From positions 45,087 through 109,086 of the forward strand of contig JAISWI010000063.1 of NCBI GenBank assembly GCA_031270865.1: DNA of 64,000 bases, given 5' to 3'. Shown piece after piece: positions 1-9,010 of this stretch (position 1 is the stretch's first letter; each line of letters starts with the position of its first letter). The position numbers and the translations under genes are program-made. The DNA is from Oscillospiraceae bacterium (lineage in GTDB: Bacteria; Bacillota; Clostridia; Christensenellales; Aristaeellaceae). The notes beneath the pieces are model-generated. The model saw only the letters and a program-made list of their open reading frames with translations. It was not told the DNA's origin and searched no databases.

Positions 1-741
1 ATCCTCCCCGTCAGGCTGCGCGGCCACCTGATATACTACGCGCCGTGGGATACCATCGGCAGGCTGCGCGGCGTTGAGAATTGCCTGATAGACATGGCCG
101 AGCGCCCCGAGTTCATCCACCGGATCGTCGCGAAGTTCACGGAAATCGGAACGGCGCGGATCAACCAGATGGTACAGCTCGACCTGCTGGGATTGGAGCT
201 GTCCAGCCTGCACTGCACGCCGCCATATACCAACGAGCTGCCCGCGCCGGACTGGGACGGCGGGCGCGTCCGGCTCAAGGACGTTTGGTTCCGGGGCATG
301 GCTCAGCTGTTCGCGGCGGCCTCGCCCGCCATGCACGAGGAGTTCGACATAGCGTACATGCGCCCGCTGATGGAGCGATGCGGGCTGTCCTACTACGGCT
401 GCTGCGAGCCGCTCGACCGCGTGATCCCTTACCTGAAGAAGGTGAGTAACCTGCGCAAGATTGGTGTAAGCCCCTGGGCTAACGCGCGGTCCAGCGCGGA
501 ACAGATAGGCGGGGACTATGTCTTCGCGCGTAAACCCAACCCCGCGCTTGTCGCCGGGACGCTCGACCCAGGCGCGGTCCGCGCCGACATAATGGAAACC
601 GTGGAGGCGTGCCAGGCGAACGGCTGCCCGTATGAGTTCGTGCTCAAGGATATCAGCACGGTCGGCTACAAGCCGGGGAACCTGGTCGAGTGGGTTCGGG
701 TTGTTGAGCGGACGCTGGACGAATATTATCCGGAGGATTAG
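1..741 (+). CDS. URO-D/MtaA-like protein, 3' part (5' end outside window)
   Basis: The frame is open from base 1 and ends at a TAG at 739-741, so the N-terminus is missing and the ATG at 94 is internal. The 246 visible residues look like the C-terminal part of the uroporphyrinogen decarboxylase superfamily, near the MtaA/cobamide methyltransferase-like group common in Clostridia. Recognisable stretches are YYGCCEPLDR, IGVSPWAN and YVFARKPNP. True URO-D enzymes make coproporphyrinogen III, but members of this subgroup are often methyltransferases or uncharacterised, so no substrate is assigned. The last 89 bases overlap the 3' end of the opposite-strand glycosyltransferase gene. Confidence 0.75.
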   Translation: MLPVRLRGHLIYYAPWDTIGRLRGVENCLIDMAERPEFIHRIVAKFTEIGTARINQMVQLDLLGLELSSLHCTPPYTNELPAPDWDGGRVRLKDVWFRGMAQLFAAASPAMHEEFDIAYMRPLMERCGLSYYGCCEPLDRVIPYLKKVSNLRKIGVSPWANARSSAEQIGGDYVFARKPNPALVAGTLDPGAVRADIMETVEACQANGCPYEFVLKDISTVGYKPGNLVEWVRVVERTLDEYYPED

Positions 742-1876
742 GCGGGGGGCTGTTCGCGTTCCCCGGAGCGGCTGTCCCGGCTGGATTGGCGCGGCGGGCG
801 GCGGCGGCCTCGCGCGCGCCGCGTACCATCGTGTAGTACGCGACCAGCGCCCACTTAGCCAGCAGCTCGCCGTCGTCGCTGTCGCTGACGATCTTATCGA
901 ACGACTCCGTGGACTCGCCTGTCCCGCTAGGATCAGCCTGCTTCGCGCCATTGCCCTTGAGCAGCAGTATGTATCGGGACATGGCCGGATACTTGGGCAG
1001 CGACTCGAACAGCCGGGCGCGGCTGTCGTCGTCGAACTGGGGCAGCGTCTGCAGCGCCCGTCCCGCAAGCTCGTCGCGCTTGAGCGCGAGGCCCTTACCC
1101 AGCTCCGGGTATTGCTTTATAAGCCCGCTGACCGTCTGCGTGGCCGCGAACAGTCCCAGCGTCTTGCGCCAGGTCTTGGTATAGACGATGCTCCCCTCGC
1201 GCAGCCGGTACGCGTAGAACGGCTTGGGGTTGAGCGCGAACGACCGCGCGGAGGTATACAGCCGGGGGCACCACTCCTCGTCCTCATGCAGTATGCCCGG
1301 CTCGAACATAAGCGCGTTACGCTTGATGAACTCGCGATTGACCACATTGCGCCACGCGGTGAACATCATGTTGTTCTCGAATATCCCGCGGCATATCCGC
1401 TCGGTGTCAAGCTCGTCGCCGCCCAGCTGTTTGTCAAAGTTGGCCGGGTCGTCGACGACCTTGTCGCGCGGGGGCATCTGGTACGCGCGGAACTTGCCGA
1501 TAAGCACGTCCGCGCGCCGTTTGGACAGGATTGAGCGTATCTGTGCCAACGCGCCGCGCATCAGCCAGTCGTCGCTGTCCAGCAGCACGATGTAGTCGCC
1601 CGTCGCCTCGCGTATGCCCGCGTTCCGCGCCTCGCTAAGCCCCTTGTTCTCCTGGTGGATTACCTTGACGCAGTCCCCGTAGCACCGCCTGAACCAATCG
1701 CAGGACAGGCCGCTGTTGTCCGCGCTCCCGTCGTCGACCAGGACCAGCTCGTCGCCGCCGCCCATCTGGTCTATCACGGACTGGACGCAGCGCTCTATAA
1801 ACATTACCACATTATATACAGGCACGACCACGCTGAGCCTGACCGCCGATTCCGCGCCTTTGGGTGTTGGACGCAT
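653..1876 (-). CDS. Family 2 glycosyltransferase
   Basis: A 407-residue GT-A fold glycosyltransferase. The nucleotide-sugar binding start VVVPVYN lies near residue 18, followed by LVDDGSADNS and the metal-binding LLDSDDW motif. The start is supported by GGAGGG just upstream of the ATG. The central region fits the family, whereas the last ~60 residues are Ala/Pro/Arg rich and look disordered. That tail is encoded opposite the end of the URO-D-like gene, so it may be recently extended. It is the last gene of the pepQ-efp-glyS transcript, 50 bases after glyS. The acceptor is unknown; a cell-surface polysaccharide is a guess. Confidence 0.85.
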   Translation of the reverse strand: MRPTPKGAESAVRLSVVVPVYNVVMFIERCVQSVIDQMGGGDELVLVDDGSADNSGLSCDWFRRCYGDCVKVIHQENKGLSEARNAGIREATGDYIVLLDSDDWLMRGALAQIRSILSKRRADVLIGKFRAYQMPPRDKVVDDPANFDKQLGGDELDTERICRGIFENNMMFTAWRNVVNREFIKRNALMFEPGILHEDEEWCPRLYTSARSFALNPKPFYAYRLREGSIVYTKTWRKTLGLFAATQTVSGLIKQYPELGKGLALKRDELAGRALQTLPQFDDDSRARLFESLPKYPAMSRYILLLKGNGAKQADPSGTGESTESFDKIVSDSDDGELLAKWALVAYYTMVRGAREAAAARRANPAGTAAPGNANSPPPNPPDNIRPASAQQPEPTRPGSPACSRPC

Positions 1877-1926
1877 CGCTATCCCTCCGATACCGTTCGT
1901 TGGGATAGTCTATGCGCGACTGGCCG

Positions 1927-3312
1927 CTAGAACGCCATCTTAGCCTCGATAAGCGCCGGAACCTCTTCGACCTTCAGGCGGACCTGCCCCATCGTGTCGC
2001 GGTCGCGGACAGTCACCGTGCCCTGCTCGACGGTGTCGAAGTCCACCGTCACGCAGAACGGCGTGCCGATCTCATCCTGGCGGCGGTAACGCTTGCCGAT
2101 CGATCCCGTCTCGTCGTAGTCGCACGCGAAGCGTTCGCATAGCTTCTGGTATATCTCCGTCGCCAACCCGCCCAGCTTGTTCTTCTGCAGCGGCAGCGCG
2201 CACGCGGCGAACGGCGCGAGCGCGGGATGCAGATGGAGCACAACCCGCGTATCGTTGTCGGCGAGGGTCTCCTCCTCGTACGCGTCGCACAGGAACGCCA
2301 GCGACGCGCGGTCCACGCCCAGCGACGGCTCGACGCAGTACGGCACGTAGCGCTCGTTGGTTATCGGGTCGAGGTAATCCATGTTCTCGCCGGACGCGGC
2401 CTGGTGCGCCTTGAGGTCGAAGTCCGTCCGGTCGGCGATGCCCCACAGCTCGCCCCAGCCGAACGGGAAGCGGTACTCGAAGTCCGTCGTCGCCTTGGAA
2501 TAATGGCTCAGCTCATCCTTGTTATGGTCGCGCGGGCGGAGGTTTTCTTCCTTAAGCCCCAGCTTCAGCAGCCAGTCGCGGCAGAACGCCCTCCAGTACT
2601 GGAACCATTCCAGGTCCTCGCCCGGCTTGCAGAAGAACTCCAGCTCCATCTGCTCGAACTCGCGCGTCCTGAATATGAAGTTTCCCGGCGTGATCTCGTT
2701 GCGGAAGACCTTGCCGATCTGCGCGATGCCCATGGGCAGCTTGCGCCGCGTTGAGCGCAGGACGTTCTTGAAGTTGGTGAATATGCCCTGCGCGGTCTCG
2801 GGGCGCAGGTACAGCTCGGCCGCGCTGTCCTCGCTGGCGCCCTGGAAGGTTTTGAACATCATGTTAAACTTGCGGATGCCGGTGAAGTCGCGCTTGCCGC
2901 ATACCGGGCAGGGTATGCCCTCGTCGGCGATATACCGTTCCAGCCGCTCGTTGGGCCAGCCGTCCGCCTGGACTGGCTCGCCCCTTGAGGCCGCGTAATC
3001 CTCCACCAGCTTGTCGGCGCGGTGGCGGGCCTTGCACGCCCTGCAGTCCATCAGCGGGTCGTTGAAGTTACCCACGTGGCCCGAGGCGACCCATACCTGC
3101 CGATTCATCAGTATCGCGCTGTCCAGGCCGACGTTGGTCGGGCTTTCCTGAACGAACTTGCGCAGCCACGCCCGCTTGACGTTGTTCCTGAGCGCCGCCC
3201 CCAGCGGGCCGTAGTCCCACGCGTTGGCCAGCCCGCCGTATATCTCGGAGCCGGGGAACACGAAGCCCCGGTTCTTGCACAGCGCGACCAGCTTATCCAT
3301 CGTCAGTGGCAT
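1927..3312 (-). CDS. glyS: Glycyl-tRNA synthetase, single-chain homodimeric type
   Basis: This class II aminoacyl-tRNA synthetase (461 residues) charges tRNA-Gly. The start region reads [11 protein letters not shown] and then WDYGPLG, the hallmark of the alpha2-type GlyRS. Class II motif 2 is visible as [19 protein letters not shown], and motif 3 lies near [14 protein letters not shown]. The C-terminal anticodon-binding domain includes the segment [18 protein letters not shown]. An ATG four codons downstream is an alternative start. It follows the CD1247-like gene by six bases in the pepQ operon. No T-box leader is seen; the gene seems to rely on upstream transcription. Confidence 0.97.
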   Translation of the reverse strand: MPLTMDKLVALCKNRGFVFPGSEIYGGLANAWDYGPLGAALRNNVKRAWLRKFVQESPTNVGLDSAILMNRQVWVASGHVGNFNDPLMDCRACKARHRADKLVEDYAASRGEPVQADGWPNERLERYIADEGIPCPVCGKRDFTGIRKFNMMFKTFQGASEDSAAELYLRPETAQGIFTNFKNVLRSTRRKLPMGIAQIGKVFRNEITPGNFIFRTREFEQMELEFFCKPGEDLEWFQYWRAFCRDWLLKLGLKEENLRPRDHNKDELSHYSKATTDFEYRFPFGWGELWGIADRTDFDLKAHQAASGENMDYLDPITNERYVPYCVEPSLGVDRASLAFLCDAYEEETLADNDTRVVLHLHPALAPFAACALPLQKNKLGGLATEIYQKLCERFACDYDETGSIGKRYRRQDEIGTPFCVTVDFDTVEQGTVTVRDRDTMGQVRLKVEEVPALIEAKMAF

Positions 3313-3318
3313 ATGGCT

Positions 3319-3762
3319 TCACCCCTTCGGTTCCGGATTGGCGCCGCCCTCCTCGGGCGAGAATATCGGTTTGCCGCAGTTCGGGCAGTCGTTGTCCTGC
3401 TGCATGTCGAACGTCTCCGCGTCAAAGTAGATGGTATGGCCGCAGTGCGGGCAGTCGTACTCGATCAGCCCGTCGTAGCCGTCGTCGTCCTCGTCCTCAT
3501 CCTCGTCGTCGTCCTCGTCCTCGCCGCCGCCGTCTTCCTCGTCCAGCAGCGCCTCTTCAAGCTCCGCCAGGTCCTCGTCGATGCTCTCGACGTACTCGTC
3601 AAGCTCGCTGTGCTTCTCCGTAAGCTCCGCCAGCGCCTTGGCCATGTCGCCCAGCGCTTCTATGATGGCGCCTATCAGCCGCCCCTCCTTGGACTCCTCG
3701 CCGACGTTAAGCCCCTCGGCCAGGCCCTTCAGGTACGCGACGCGATCGGATAATACCTGCAT
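3319..3762 (-). CDS. CD1247-like protein with acidic run and C-terminal zinc ribbon
   Basis: A 147-residue protein resembling Clostridial proteins annotated by a CD1247 N-terminal domain (start VLSDRVAYLKGLAEGL). A helical, probably coiled-coil part spans residues 1-75, then an almost uninterrupted Asp/Glu/Gly run covers about 75-100. A zinc ribbon with CPHC and CPNC pairs lies at about 104-131. Function is unknown. It sits nine bases after efp and six before glyS, so it is co-transcribed with translation genes. That placement suggests, but does not show, a link with translation or RNA. Confidence 0.8.
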   Translation of the reverse strand: MQVLSDRVAYLKGLAEGLNVGEESKEGRLIGAIIEALGDMAKALAELTEKHSELDEYVESIDEDLAELEEALLDEEDGGGEDEDDDEDEDEDDDGYDGLIEYDCPHCGHTIYFDAETFDMQQDNDCPNCGKPIFSPEEGGANPEPKG

Positions 3763-3771
3763 GCTGCCCCC

Positions 3772-4329
3772 TTACGCGCGTTCCATGTATTCGCCAGTGC
3801 GCGTGTCGACGCGGATCGTCTCGCCCTGGTTGATGAACAGCGGCACCGCCAGCTGGAACCCTGTCTCCACGGTCGCGGGCTTGGTCGTGTTGCTGGCCGT
3901 GTCGCCCTTGAACCCCGGCTCGGTCTGGGTAACCTCAAGCTCGACAAAGTTAGGCGGCTCCACCGAGAACGCCTTGCCCTTGAAGTAGCGCACGTCCACC
4001 GCCGTGTTCTCCTTGACGAACCGGATGGCGTCCTCCACCTGGTCGCGGCTTAGCGGCTCCTGCTCGAACGTCTCCACGTCCATGAAGTAATACAACTCGC
4101 CGTCGTTGTACAGGTACTGCATCTTCTTGGTCTCGATGATCGCGCGGGGCATCTTGTCGGTTGGGTTGAACGAGCGCTCGACCACCGCGCCGGTCATGAC
4201 GTTCTTGATCTTCGTGCGAACGAACGCCGCGCCCTTGCCGGGCTTGACGTGCTGGAACTCCACGATATTCCAGACCCCGCCGTCCCATTCCACCGTAATC
4301 CCCTTGCGGAAATCGCCTGCCGTTAACAT
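3772..4329 (-). CDS. efp: Elongation factor P
   Basis: EF-P (185 residues) binds between the P and E sites and relieves stalling at polyproline. The KOW-like N-domain carries the loop [12 protein letters not shown] with Lys32 at the tip, the position modified in many bacteria. Two OB domains follow and end in the typical [11 protein letters not shown]. The ATG is preceded by GGGGGAGG. The pepQ-efp gene pair is a standard Firmicutes arrangement. No EpmA or YmfI-type modification gene is present in the window. Confidence 0.98.
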   Translation of the reverse strand: MLTAGDFRKGITVEWDGGVWNIVEFQHVKPGKGAAFVRTKIKNVMTGAVVERSFNPTDKMPRAIIETKKMQYLYNDGELYYFMDVETFEQEPLSRDQVEDAIRFVKENTAVDVRYFKGKAFSVEPPNFVELEVTQTEPGFKGDTASNTTKPATVETGFQLAVPLFINQGETIRVDTRTGEYMERA

Positions 4330-4390
4330 ACGTCAGCCTCCCCCGTAAATCCTTTTCCCATACGCGTAACCAATATAACAAACCACGCGG

Positions 4391-5476
4391 CTACAGCGTT
4401 ATCAGCTCCTTAGACATGGTCGTCAGGCGGACCGCGCCGTCTTCGGTGACCTTAACCGTGTCCTCGATCCTCACGCCGTCAAGCCCGGGACGGTATATCC
4501 CCGGCTCGACCGTCATCACGTGCCCGACCTTCACCGTCGCGCCGCCAGCGGACTGGCTGAACCTGGGATCCTCGTGGATCAGCAGCCCGAGCGAGTGTCC
4601 AAGCCCGTGCCCGAACATCCCGCCATACCCGGCGGCGTCGATGTAATCCCGCGCGATGGAATCTATCTCCCGGCACAACCGCCCCGGCTTGACGGCGTCA
4701 AGGGCCGTCGTCTGGGCGGTTAGGACGGTTTCGTAGACCTTGCGCTTGTCGGGGGACACCCCGCCTATCGCCAGCGTGCGCGTGATATCCGAGCAGTAGC
4801 CGTTGTGCCTCGCGCCGAAGTCCAGCGTAAGGAAGTCGCCCTTCTCCAGCTTCCGGTCGGACGGCACGGCGTGGGGCAGCGAGCCGTTCGGCCCGGAGGC
4901 CGCGATGGTTTCGAACGCCGGCTTCTCCGCGCCGCGCTCCAGCATCGCGCGTTCCAGCGTCCAGGCGATCTCGCGCTCTGTCCGTCCCGGCCTGATCTCA
5001 TCCAATATGGATTCAAGCGCGGCGCAGGCGATTTCGCACGCCTTGGCTATGCTGGCGATCTCCTCCGGGGTCTTGATCTCGCGAAGCTTCTCCGGACCGC
5101 GGTCTATCGGCCCGAACTCAACGTCCGGTATCTCCTGGCCCAGCTTGCGCATGTGCGCCACGGAGACGTAGTCGTCCTCGAAGGCCAGCCGCTTTACGCT
5201 GCCGCGCAGCAGCGTATAGGCGGTCGCGCCATGGCCGCGCTCGCTCGTGGTGGATATGGTCCGCCAGCCGGGGGCCTGTATCCCCGCCTGCTCGACGTAG
5301 CGGAAGTCGGTCACGATCGCCCTTAGCCCGCGCGTTACCGCCAGCATGCCCTCGCCGGTGAACGCGCTGAGGTAGCGGATGTTCTCCCGCTTATGGATAA
5401 TCGCCCCGTCAAAGCCAGCCCCTTCCAGTTGGTCAAGCAGTTCGTCCAGGGCCCGCGAAGCGGCTGTTCCGCCCAT
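4391..5476 (-). CDS. pepQ: Xaa-Pro aminopeptidase, M24 family
   Basis: A 361-residue metallopeptidase releasing N-terminal residues before proline. A creatinase-like N-domain occupies about 1-130, followed by the pita-bread domain. Dinuclear metal ligands are visible: two Asp in LDFGARHNGYCSDITRT, His in FGHGLGHSLGL, Glu in MTVEPGIY and Glu in VRIEDTV. The ATG is preceded by AAGGAGCG. It is the first gene of the operon ending with the glycosyltransferase and lies 61 bases before efp. PepP and PepQ cannot be separated from sequence alone. Confidence 0.93.
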   Translation of the reverse strand: MGGTAASRALDELLDQLEGAGFDGAIIHKRENIRYLSAFTGEGMLAVTRGLRAIVTDFRYVEQAGIQAPGWRTISTTSERGHGATAYTLLRGSVKRLAFEDDYVSVAHMRKLGQEIPDVEFGPIDRGPEKLREIKTPEEIASIAKACEIACAALESILDEIRPGRTEREIAWTLERAMLERGAEKPAFETIAASGPNGSLPHAVPSDRKLEKGDFLTLDFGARHNGYCSDITRTLAIGGVSPDKRKVYETVLTAQTTALDAVKPGRLCREIDSIARDYIDAAGYGGMFGHGLGHSLGLLIHEDPRFSQSAGGATVKVGHVMTVEPGIYRPGLDGVRIEDTVKVTEDGAVRLTTMSKELITL

Positions 5477-5725
5477 CTGTCGTCGCTCCTTTACCGCGTT
5501 GATAGCCGCGGAAAAAACGCGGCTTTATCATTCTACCACAAGTCCGACGGTTTTACCAGTATGTTTTTCCGTTTCCGGCGGGCGCGGCGGGCCGCCGGGA
5601 CGCCGCCCAGGGGCTAACCCTGTCGAAGGCGCAGGTATTTTTTAACTCGCGCGAAAACGCGGATTAATACGCTTGTTTCATTCGTTGGGATTATGTATAA
5701 TACGGTCGAAACGAGGTGTCCCTGA
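5477..5725. other. Divergent intergenic region pepQ / propeller gene
   Basis: The region holds the promoter for the rightward propeller gene (separate entry). A small hairpin, GCCGCG and CGCGGC around a GAAAAAA loop, lies near 5505-5523, within the presumed pepQ leader. A possible leftward -10 (TAGAAT on the minus strand) lies close to this hairpin, but no convincing -35 goes with it. No further gene is seen. Confidence 0.5.
5673..5701 (+). promoter_or_regulatory. Sigma-A promoter of the propeller gene
   Basis: TTGTTT at 5673-5678 and TATAAT at 5696-5701 are separated by exactly 17 bases. The expected start near 5708 leaves a leader of about 18 bases before the TTG codon, with GAGGTG as ribosome binding site. 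Confidence 0.75.
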
Positions 5726-8386
5726 TTGAACAGCGATTCGCGCAGCAAAAGACCGGGCGGCAGACCCGGCGTATCGGCCGCGCCAGCGTCACGGTACGAG
5801 CCCGGCGACCCCGAGGAAACGCGCGTGTACACGCCGGTGGATACTCCAAGGCGCAGGCGCACCCAGGCGATGCGGCTGCGCGGGGACGACGGCGCCGCCG
5901 CCGCGCCCGAACCCCAGCGTCCCCAGGCCGCGAACCCCTACGCCCGCGAGATGAAATCGCGCGGCGCGTCGGCGTTCATTCCCCCGGCCACGCCGCCGCG
6001 CATCGAGTATAGACGCGCGGACGACCCGCAAGACGAGCCTGGCGGCGGGGACGCCCACCCCTCCCAGCGCGCGCGGGCGGGCGCGCCGCCCGTGAAGCCG
6101 CCCAAGCCGCTGCGCGAGCGCGACCCGAACGCGTACTACGAGCGCAGGCCGCCGGCCCAACCGCGAAAGCAGGACGCGGACGACGCCGACCCGATCCGCG
6201 ACGAAAGCCCCGACACGCGCCCGGACAGGGGCGCGGGGCGGCCCGGCTGCCTGTCGCGACTGCTTACGCTGCTGCTGGTCCTGGTGATCGGCGTGGGCGC
6301 GGTGTGGTTCTTCCTGCCCGAATGGAAGGACCGGGCCGTCGGCTTCATCACGCGCGACGCTGTGGATTTCATCGGCGGCCTCATCAGGCCGAACGCGACC
6401 GAAACAGGCGGCCAGCCAGGCGCTCCCACCGCCACGCCCACGCCGGAGCAGCAGGGCGTGGCGGCGACCGTGCTGGACCTGTTCATCGACTCGCCGGATA
6501 TGTCGGACGCCAGCGTCCCGGTCCAGTTCACGCTGCGCACCGATACCGCGGCTAACTGCGCGCGCCTGATGAACCAGAACGGCGAGGAGATCGCGGTCCA
6601 GGCCGGCGAGGGGCTGGAGCACGACGGCTCGCGCACATGGACGATGAGCGTCACCTTCGCGCAGCCGTACGACGGGATTATCCGCGCCCAGGCCGGGATA
6701 GGCGGCGTGTGGAGCGACACGGGCATCCGCAGCGTGAACATCAGGGTAGGCTTCCCTGCCGAGACGCCCACCCCCATCCCCACGCCCACGCCGGCGCCTA
6801 CCCCGACGCCCGCCCCCACGCCGGAGCCCACCGCCACCCCGGAGCCTACGCCCGAACCCACGCCCACGCCCAACCCGTTCATACTCCAGCCCGCCGTAGG
6901 CTCGCAGACCGCCGCGCCGGAGAAATTCCTCGCGGCGACGGACGTGTTGATAGAGGGCCAGGCCGTGCCCACATACTCGCGCGGCAAGAAGGTCGTCATG
7001 GGCGCCCCGGAGGATTACAACAAGGTCGGGGGAAGGACGGTGCTGCGCGGGGTGTCCACGTTTCGCGGCGGGCCGTTCCGCCAGAACGCCTCATATGGCA
7101 CGGTCGATATAACGCGGAACGCGCTGTCGGTCGTCTGGGAGCACTCGATAGGCTCGCTGGGCAACTTCTTCGGAGTGGGCTGGACGGGTCAGGCGGCCAT
7201 CGTCACCTGGCCCTCCGACATCCGCGAGATGATGAACATCAACGAGGAAAAGAAAGCCAAGACCGCGCTTAAGGAAGTCATATACGCCGCGCTCGACGGC
7301 AATGTGTACTTTTACGACCTGGACGACGGCGAGGCGACACGCCCGCCCATCAGGATCGGCTACCCGATCAAGGGATCGGTGACGATCCACCCCAGCGGAT
7401 ACCCGTTCATGCTGGTCGGCCAGGGTATATCCGTATTGAATAATACCACGCACCCCATCGGCGAGCGCGGCTTCAACCTGATAAACCAGACAGAGATGTT
7501 CTTAATAGACGGCAAGGACAAGAACGCCCGCCTGACCAACGGCACGTTCAACGGCACGGCGGTGATAGACCCGGCCACGCACACGATGATAACCGCCGGG
7601 GGGAACGGGCTGTTCTACACTACGGACCTGGCGCTGAAGCTGGACGCCGCGGCCGGAGCGCTGAGCGCGTCGCTAAGCGCGGTCAACTACCGGTACGACA
7701 CGGAGGATAAGCTTGTCGGCACCGAGTCCAGCGTGGCCGTGTACGGCCAGTACGCCTACTACGGCGACAACGGCGGGCGCGTGCAGTGCGTGGACATGGG
7801 CTCGATGCAGCCGGTGTGGATCGTCGAGACGGGCGATAAGGTGGCCGCGACCGTCGCGCTGGAGGTTGAGGCGGACGGGCGGGTCGCGCTGTATACGGGC
7901 AACACGCTGAACAACCGCAAGCGGGATTCCGACGTGACGATCCGCCGCCTGAACGCGCTGACCGGGGATGAGGAATGGGCGTACACGATCCGCTGCGACT
8001 ACAGCGAATCGATAACCGGGGGCGTGATGGCCTCGCCCGTGGTTGGCAAGGGCGCGTTGGACGGGCTGGTGTTCTTCACCGTGGCGCGTACCACGGACGG
8101 CGGCACGCTGCTGGCGATGGATAAGCAGACCGGGCAGGTGCGGTGGCGGGCGTCGCTAGGCTCGTACTCGTGGAGTTCGCCCGTGGCCGTGTATAATGAG
8201 GCGGGCAAGGGCTGGATCATACAGGGGAACTCGAAGGGCAAGCTCTTCCTGTTCGACGGGCTTGCCGGGACCGAGCTGGGCAGCGTCACGCTCAACGGGA
8301 ATATCGAGGCCTCGCCGGTGGTCTACGGTGATATCCTGGTCGTGGGGACCAAGGAACAGAAGATCTACGGTGTGAAGATAGAGTAA
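5726..8386 (+). CDS. Membrane-anchored PQQ-type beta-propeller protein with long disordered N-terminus
   Basis: An 886-residue protein starting at TTG behind GAGGTG. Residues 1-175 are Arg/Pro/Asp rich and probably disordered in the cytoplasm. One hydrophobic helix follows (about 176-198). Outside, an Ig-like region lies at about 245-345, then a Pro-Thr spacer of TPTP/TPAP repeats at about 346-386. The remaining 500 residues look like a PQQ-like (pyrrolo-quinoline quinone type) propeller, with repeated blades such as [19 protein letters not shown] and [13 protein letters not shown]. Quinone binding is not implied; such propellers often act as scaffolds (BamB-like). It is a monocistronic unit. 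Function is unknown. Confidence 0.85.
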   Translation: MNSDSRSKRPGGRPGVSAAPASRYEPGDPEETRVYTPVDTPRRRRTQAMRLRGDDGAAAAPEPQRPQAANPYAREMKSRGASAFIPPATPPRIEYRRADDPQDEPGGGDAHPSQRARAGAPPVKPPKPLRERDPNAYYERRPPAQPRKQDADDADPIRDESPDTRPDRGAGRPGCLSRLLTLLLVLVIGVGAVWFFLPEWKDRAVGFITRDAVDFIGGLIRPNATETGGQPGAPTATPTPEQQGVAATVLDLFIDSPDMSDASVPVQFTLRTDTAANCARLMNQNGEEIAVQAGEGLEHDGSRTWTMSVTFAQPYDGIIRAQAGIGGVWSDTGIRSVNIRVGFPAETPTPIPTPTPAPTPTPAPTPEPTATPEPTPEPTPTPNPFILQPAVGSQTAAPEKFLAATDVLIEGQAVPTYSRGKKVVMGAPEDYNKVGGRTVLRGVSTFRGGPFRQNASYGTVDITRNALSVVWEHSIGSLGNFFGVGWTGQAAIVTWPSDIREMMNINEEKKAKTALKEVIYAALDGNVYFYDLDDGEATRPPIRIGYPIKGSVTIHPSGYPFMLVGQGISVLNNTTHPIGERGFNLINQTEMFLIDGKDKNARLTNGTFNGTAVIDPATHTMITAGGNGLFYTTDLALKLDAAAGALSASLSAVNYRYDTEDKLVGTESSVAVYGQYAYYGDNGGRVQCVDMGSMQPVWIVETGDKVAATVALEVEADGRVALYTGNTLNNRKRDSDVTIRRLNALTGDEEWAYTIRCDYSESITGGVMASPVVGKGALDGLVFFTVARTTDGGTLLAMDKQTGQVRWRASLGSYSWSSPVAVYNEAGKGWIIQGNSKGKLFLFDGLAGTELGSVTLNGNIEASPVVYGDILVVGTKEQKIYGVKIE

Positions 8387-8400
8387 GAGGCTATCCTCGA

Positions 8401-8715
8401 CCCCTTTGTCGGCTGGTGGCGGCGTCTCCCTTAAAGGGGAGGCAAGAGGTTTGGGCGCGGCTCACCATGGAGGTTGGTTGGGTATGCCGCTTGCGTTGGG
8501 TGTTATGGGATTCGCCTCGCCCCCTTCTGTCGCCTGATGGCGGCGTCTCCCCCTAAAGGGGTGACAAGAGGTTTGGGCGCGGCTCACCATGGAGGTTGGT
8601 TGGGTATGCCGCTTGCGTTGGGTGTTATGGGATTCGCATTGCCCCCTTTGTCGCCTGATGGCGGCGTCTCCACCTAAAGGGGTGACAATAGGTTTGGGCG
8701 CGGCTTGCCATGAGT
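8401..8715. repeat. 121-base tandem repeat, about 2.5 copies
   Basis: The landmark GGCGTCTCC occurs at 8421, 8542 and 8663, giving two periods of 121 bases. Units share CCCTTTGTCGCCTGATGG, the palindrome-like CTAAAGGGG, and GGTTTGGGCGCGGCTCACCA. The third copy is cut short near 8715. An inverted relative of the core lies at about 8826-8895 and another at 26890-26960. Short open frames inside change from copy to copy and look non-coding. Confidence 0.85.
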
Positions 8716-8740
8716 AGTCCGTTCCTACTCTGCCGTACCT

Positions 8741-8830
8741 AACCCGCCGAGGAGTCGCGCTAAATCCCGTCGAGGTGTCGCGCTAAACCCCGCTTAGGCG
8801 TCGAGCTAAATCCCGTCGAGGCGGCGTTCC
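8741..8830. repeat. 23-base tandem repeat, about 4 units
   Basis: Units begin near 8741, 8762, 8785 and 8808 and follow the pattern AAAYCCCGTCGAGGYGTCGMG with small differences. The units follow each other directly, without spacers, so this is not a CRISPR array. The block lies between the 121-base repeats and the inverted copy of their core. Confidence 0.75.
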
Positions 8831-8905
8831 AAACTTCTTGTCGCCCCTTTAGGGGAGATGTCGCCATCAGGCGGCAGAGGGGGCGAGGCCAAACCCGGAA
8901 CGCCA
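8826..8905. repeat. Inverted copy of the 121-base repeat core
   Basis: On the plus strand this reads CTTGTCGCCCCTTTAGGGG, then GATGTCGCCATCAGGCGGC and GAGGCCAAAC. This is the reverse complement of the core of the 8401-8715 units. Together they form a large imperfect inverted repeat. The region between here and glpK holds no other gene. Confidence 0.7.
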
Positions 8906-9010
8906 GAATGCGCGAGGCCAAACCCGAATCGCCAGGGAAGCGGCGCGAATCCCACCGCGATGGCATGGTTAGTATATCCCACATGAAAACTGGAATACTT
9001 GGAGGCTTGG

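Noticed and set aside
632..1534. Long plus-strand open frame opposite the glycosyltransferase
   Set aside because: It is a GC-driven shadow of the real gene and has no family signature.
5505..5527. Rho-independent terminator on the plus strand (GCCGCG...CGCGGC then TTTAT)
   Set aside because: No rightward gene ends upstream, as pepQ is transcribed leftward; the hairpin is short and may be part of the pepQ leader.
8401..8830. Short open frames inside the repeat nest (for example 8474-8677)
   Set aside because: They follow the repeat units, have no ribosome binding site and show no protein family pattern.
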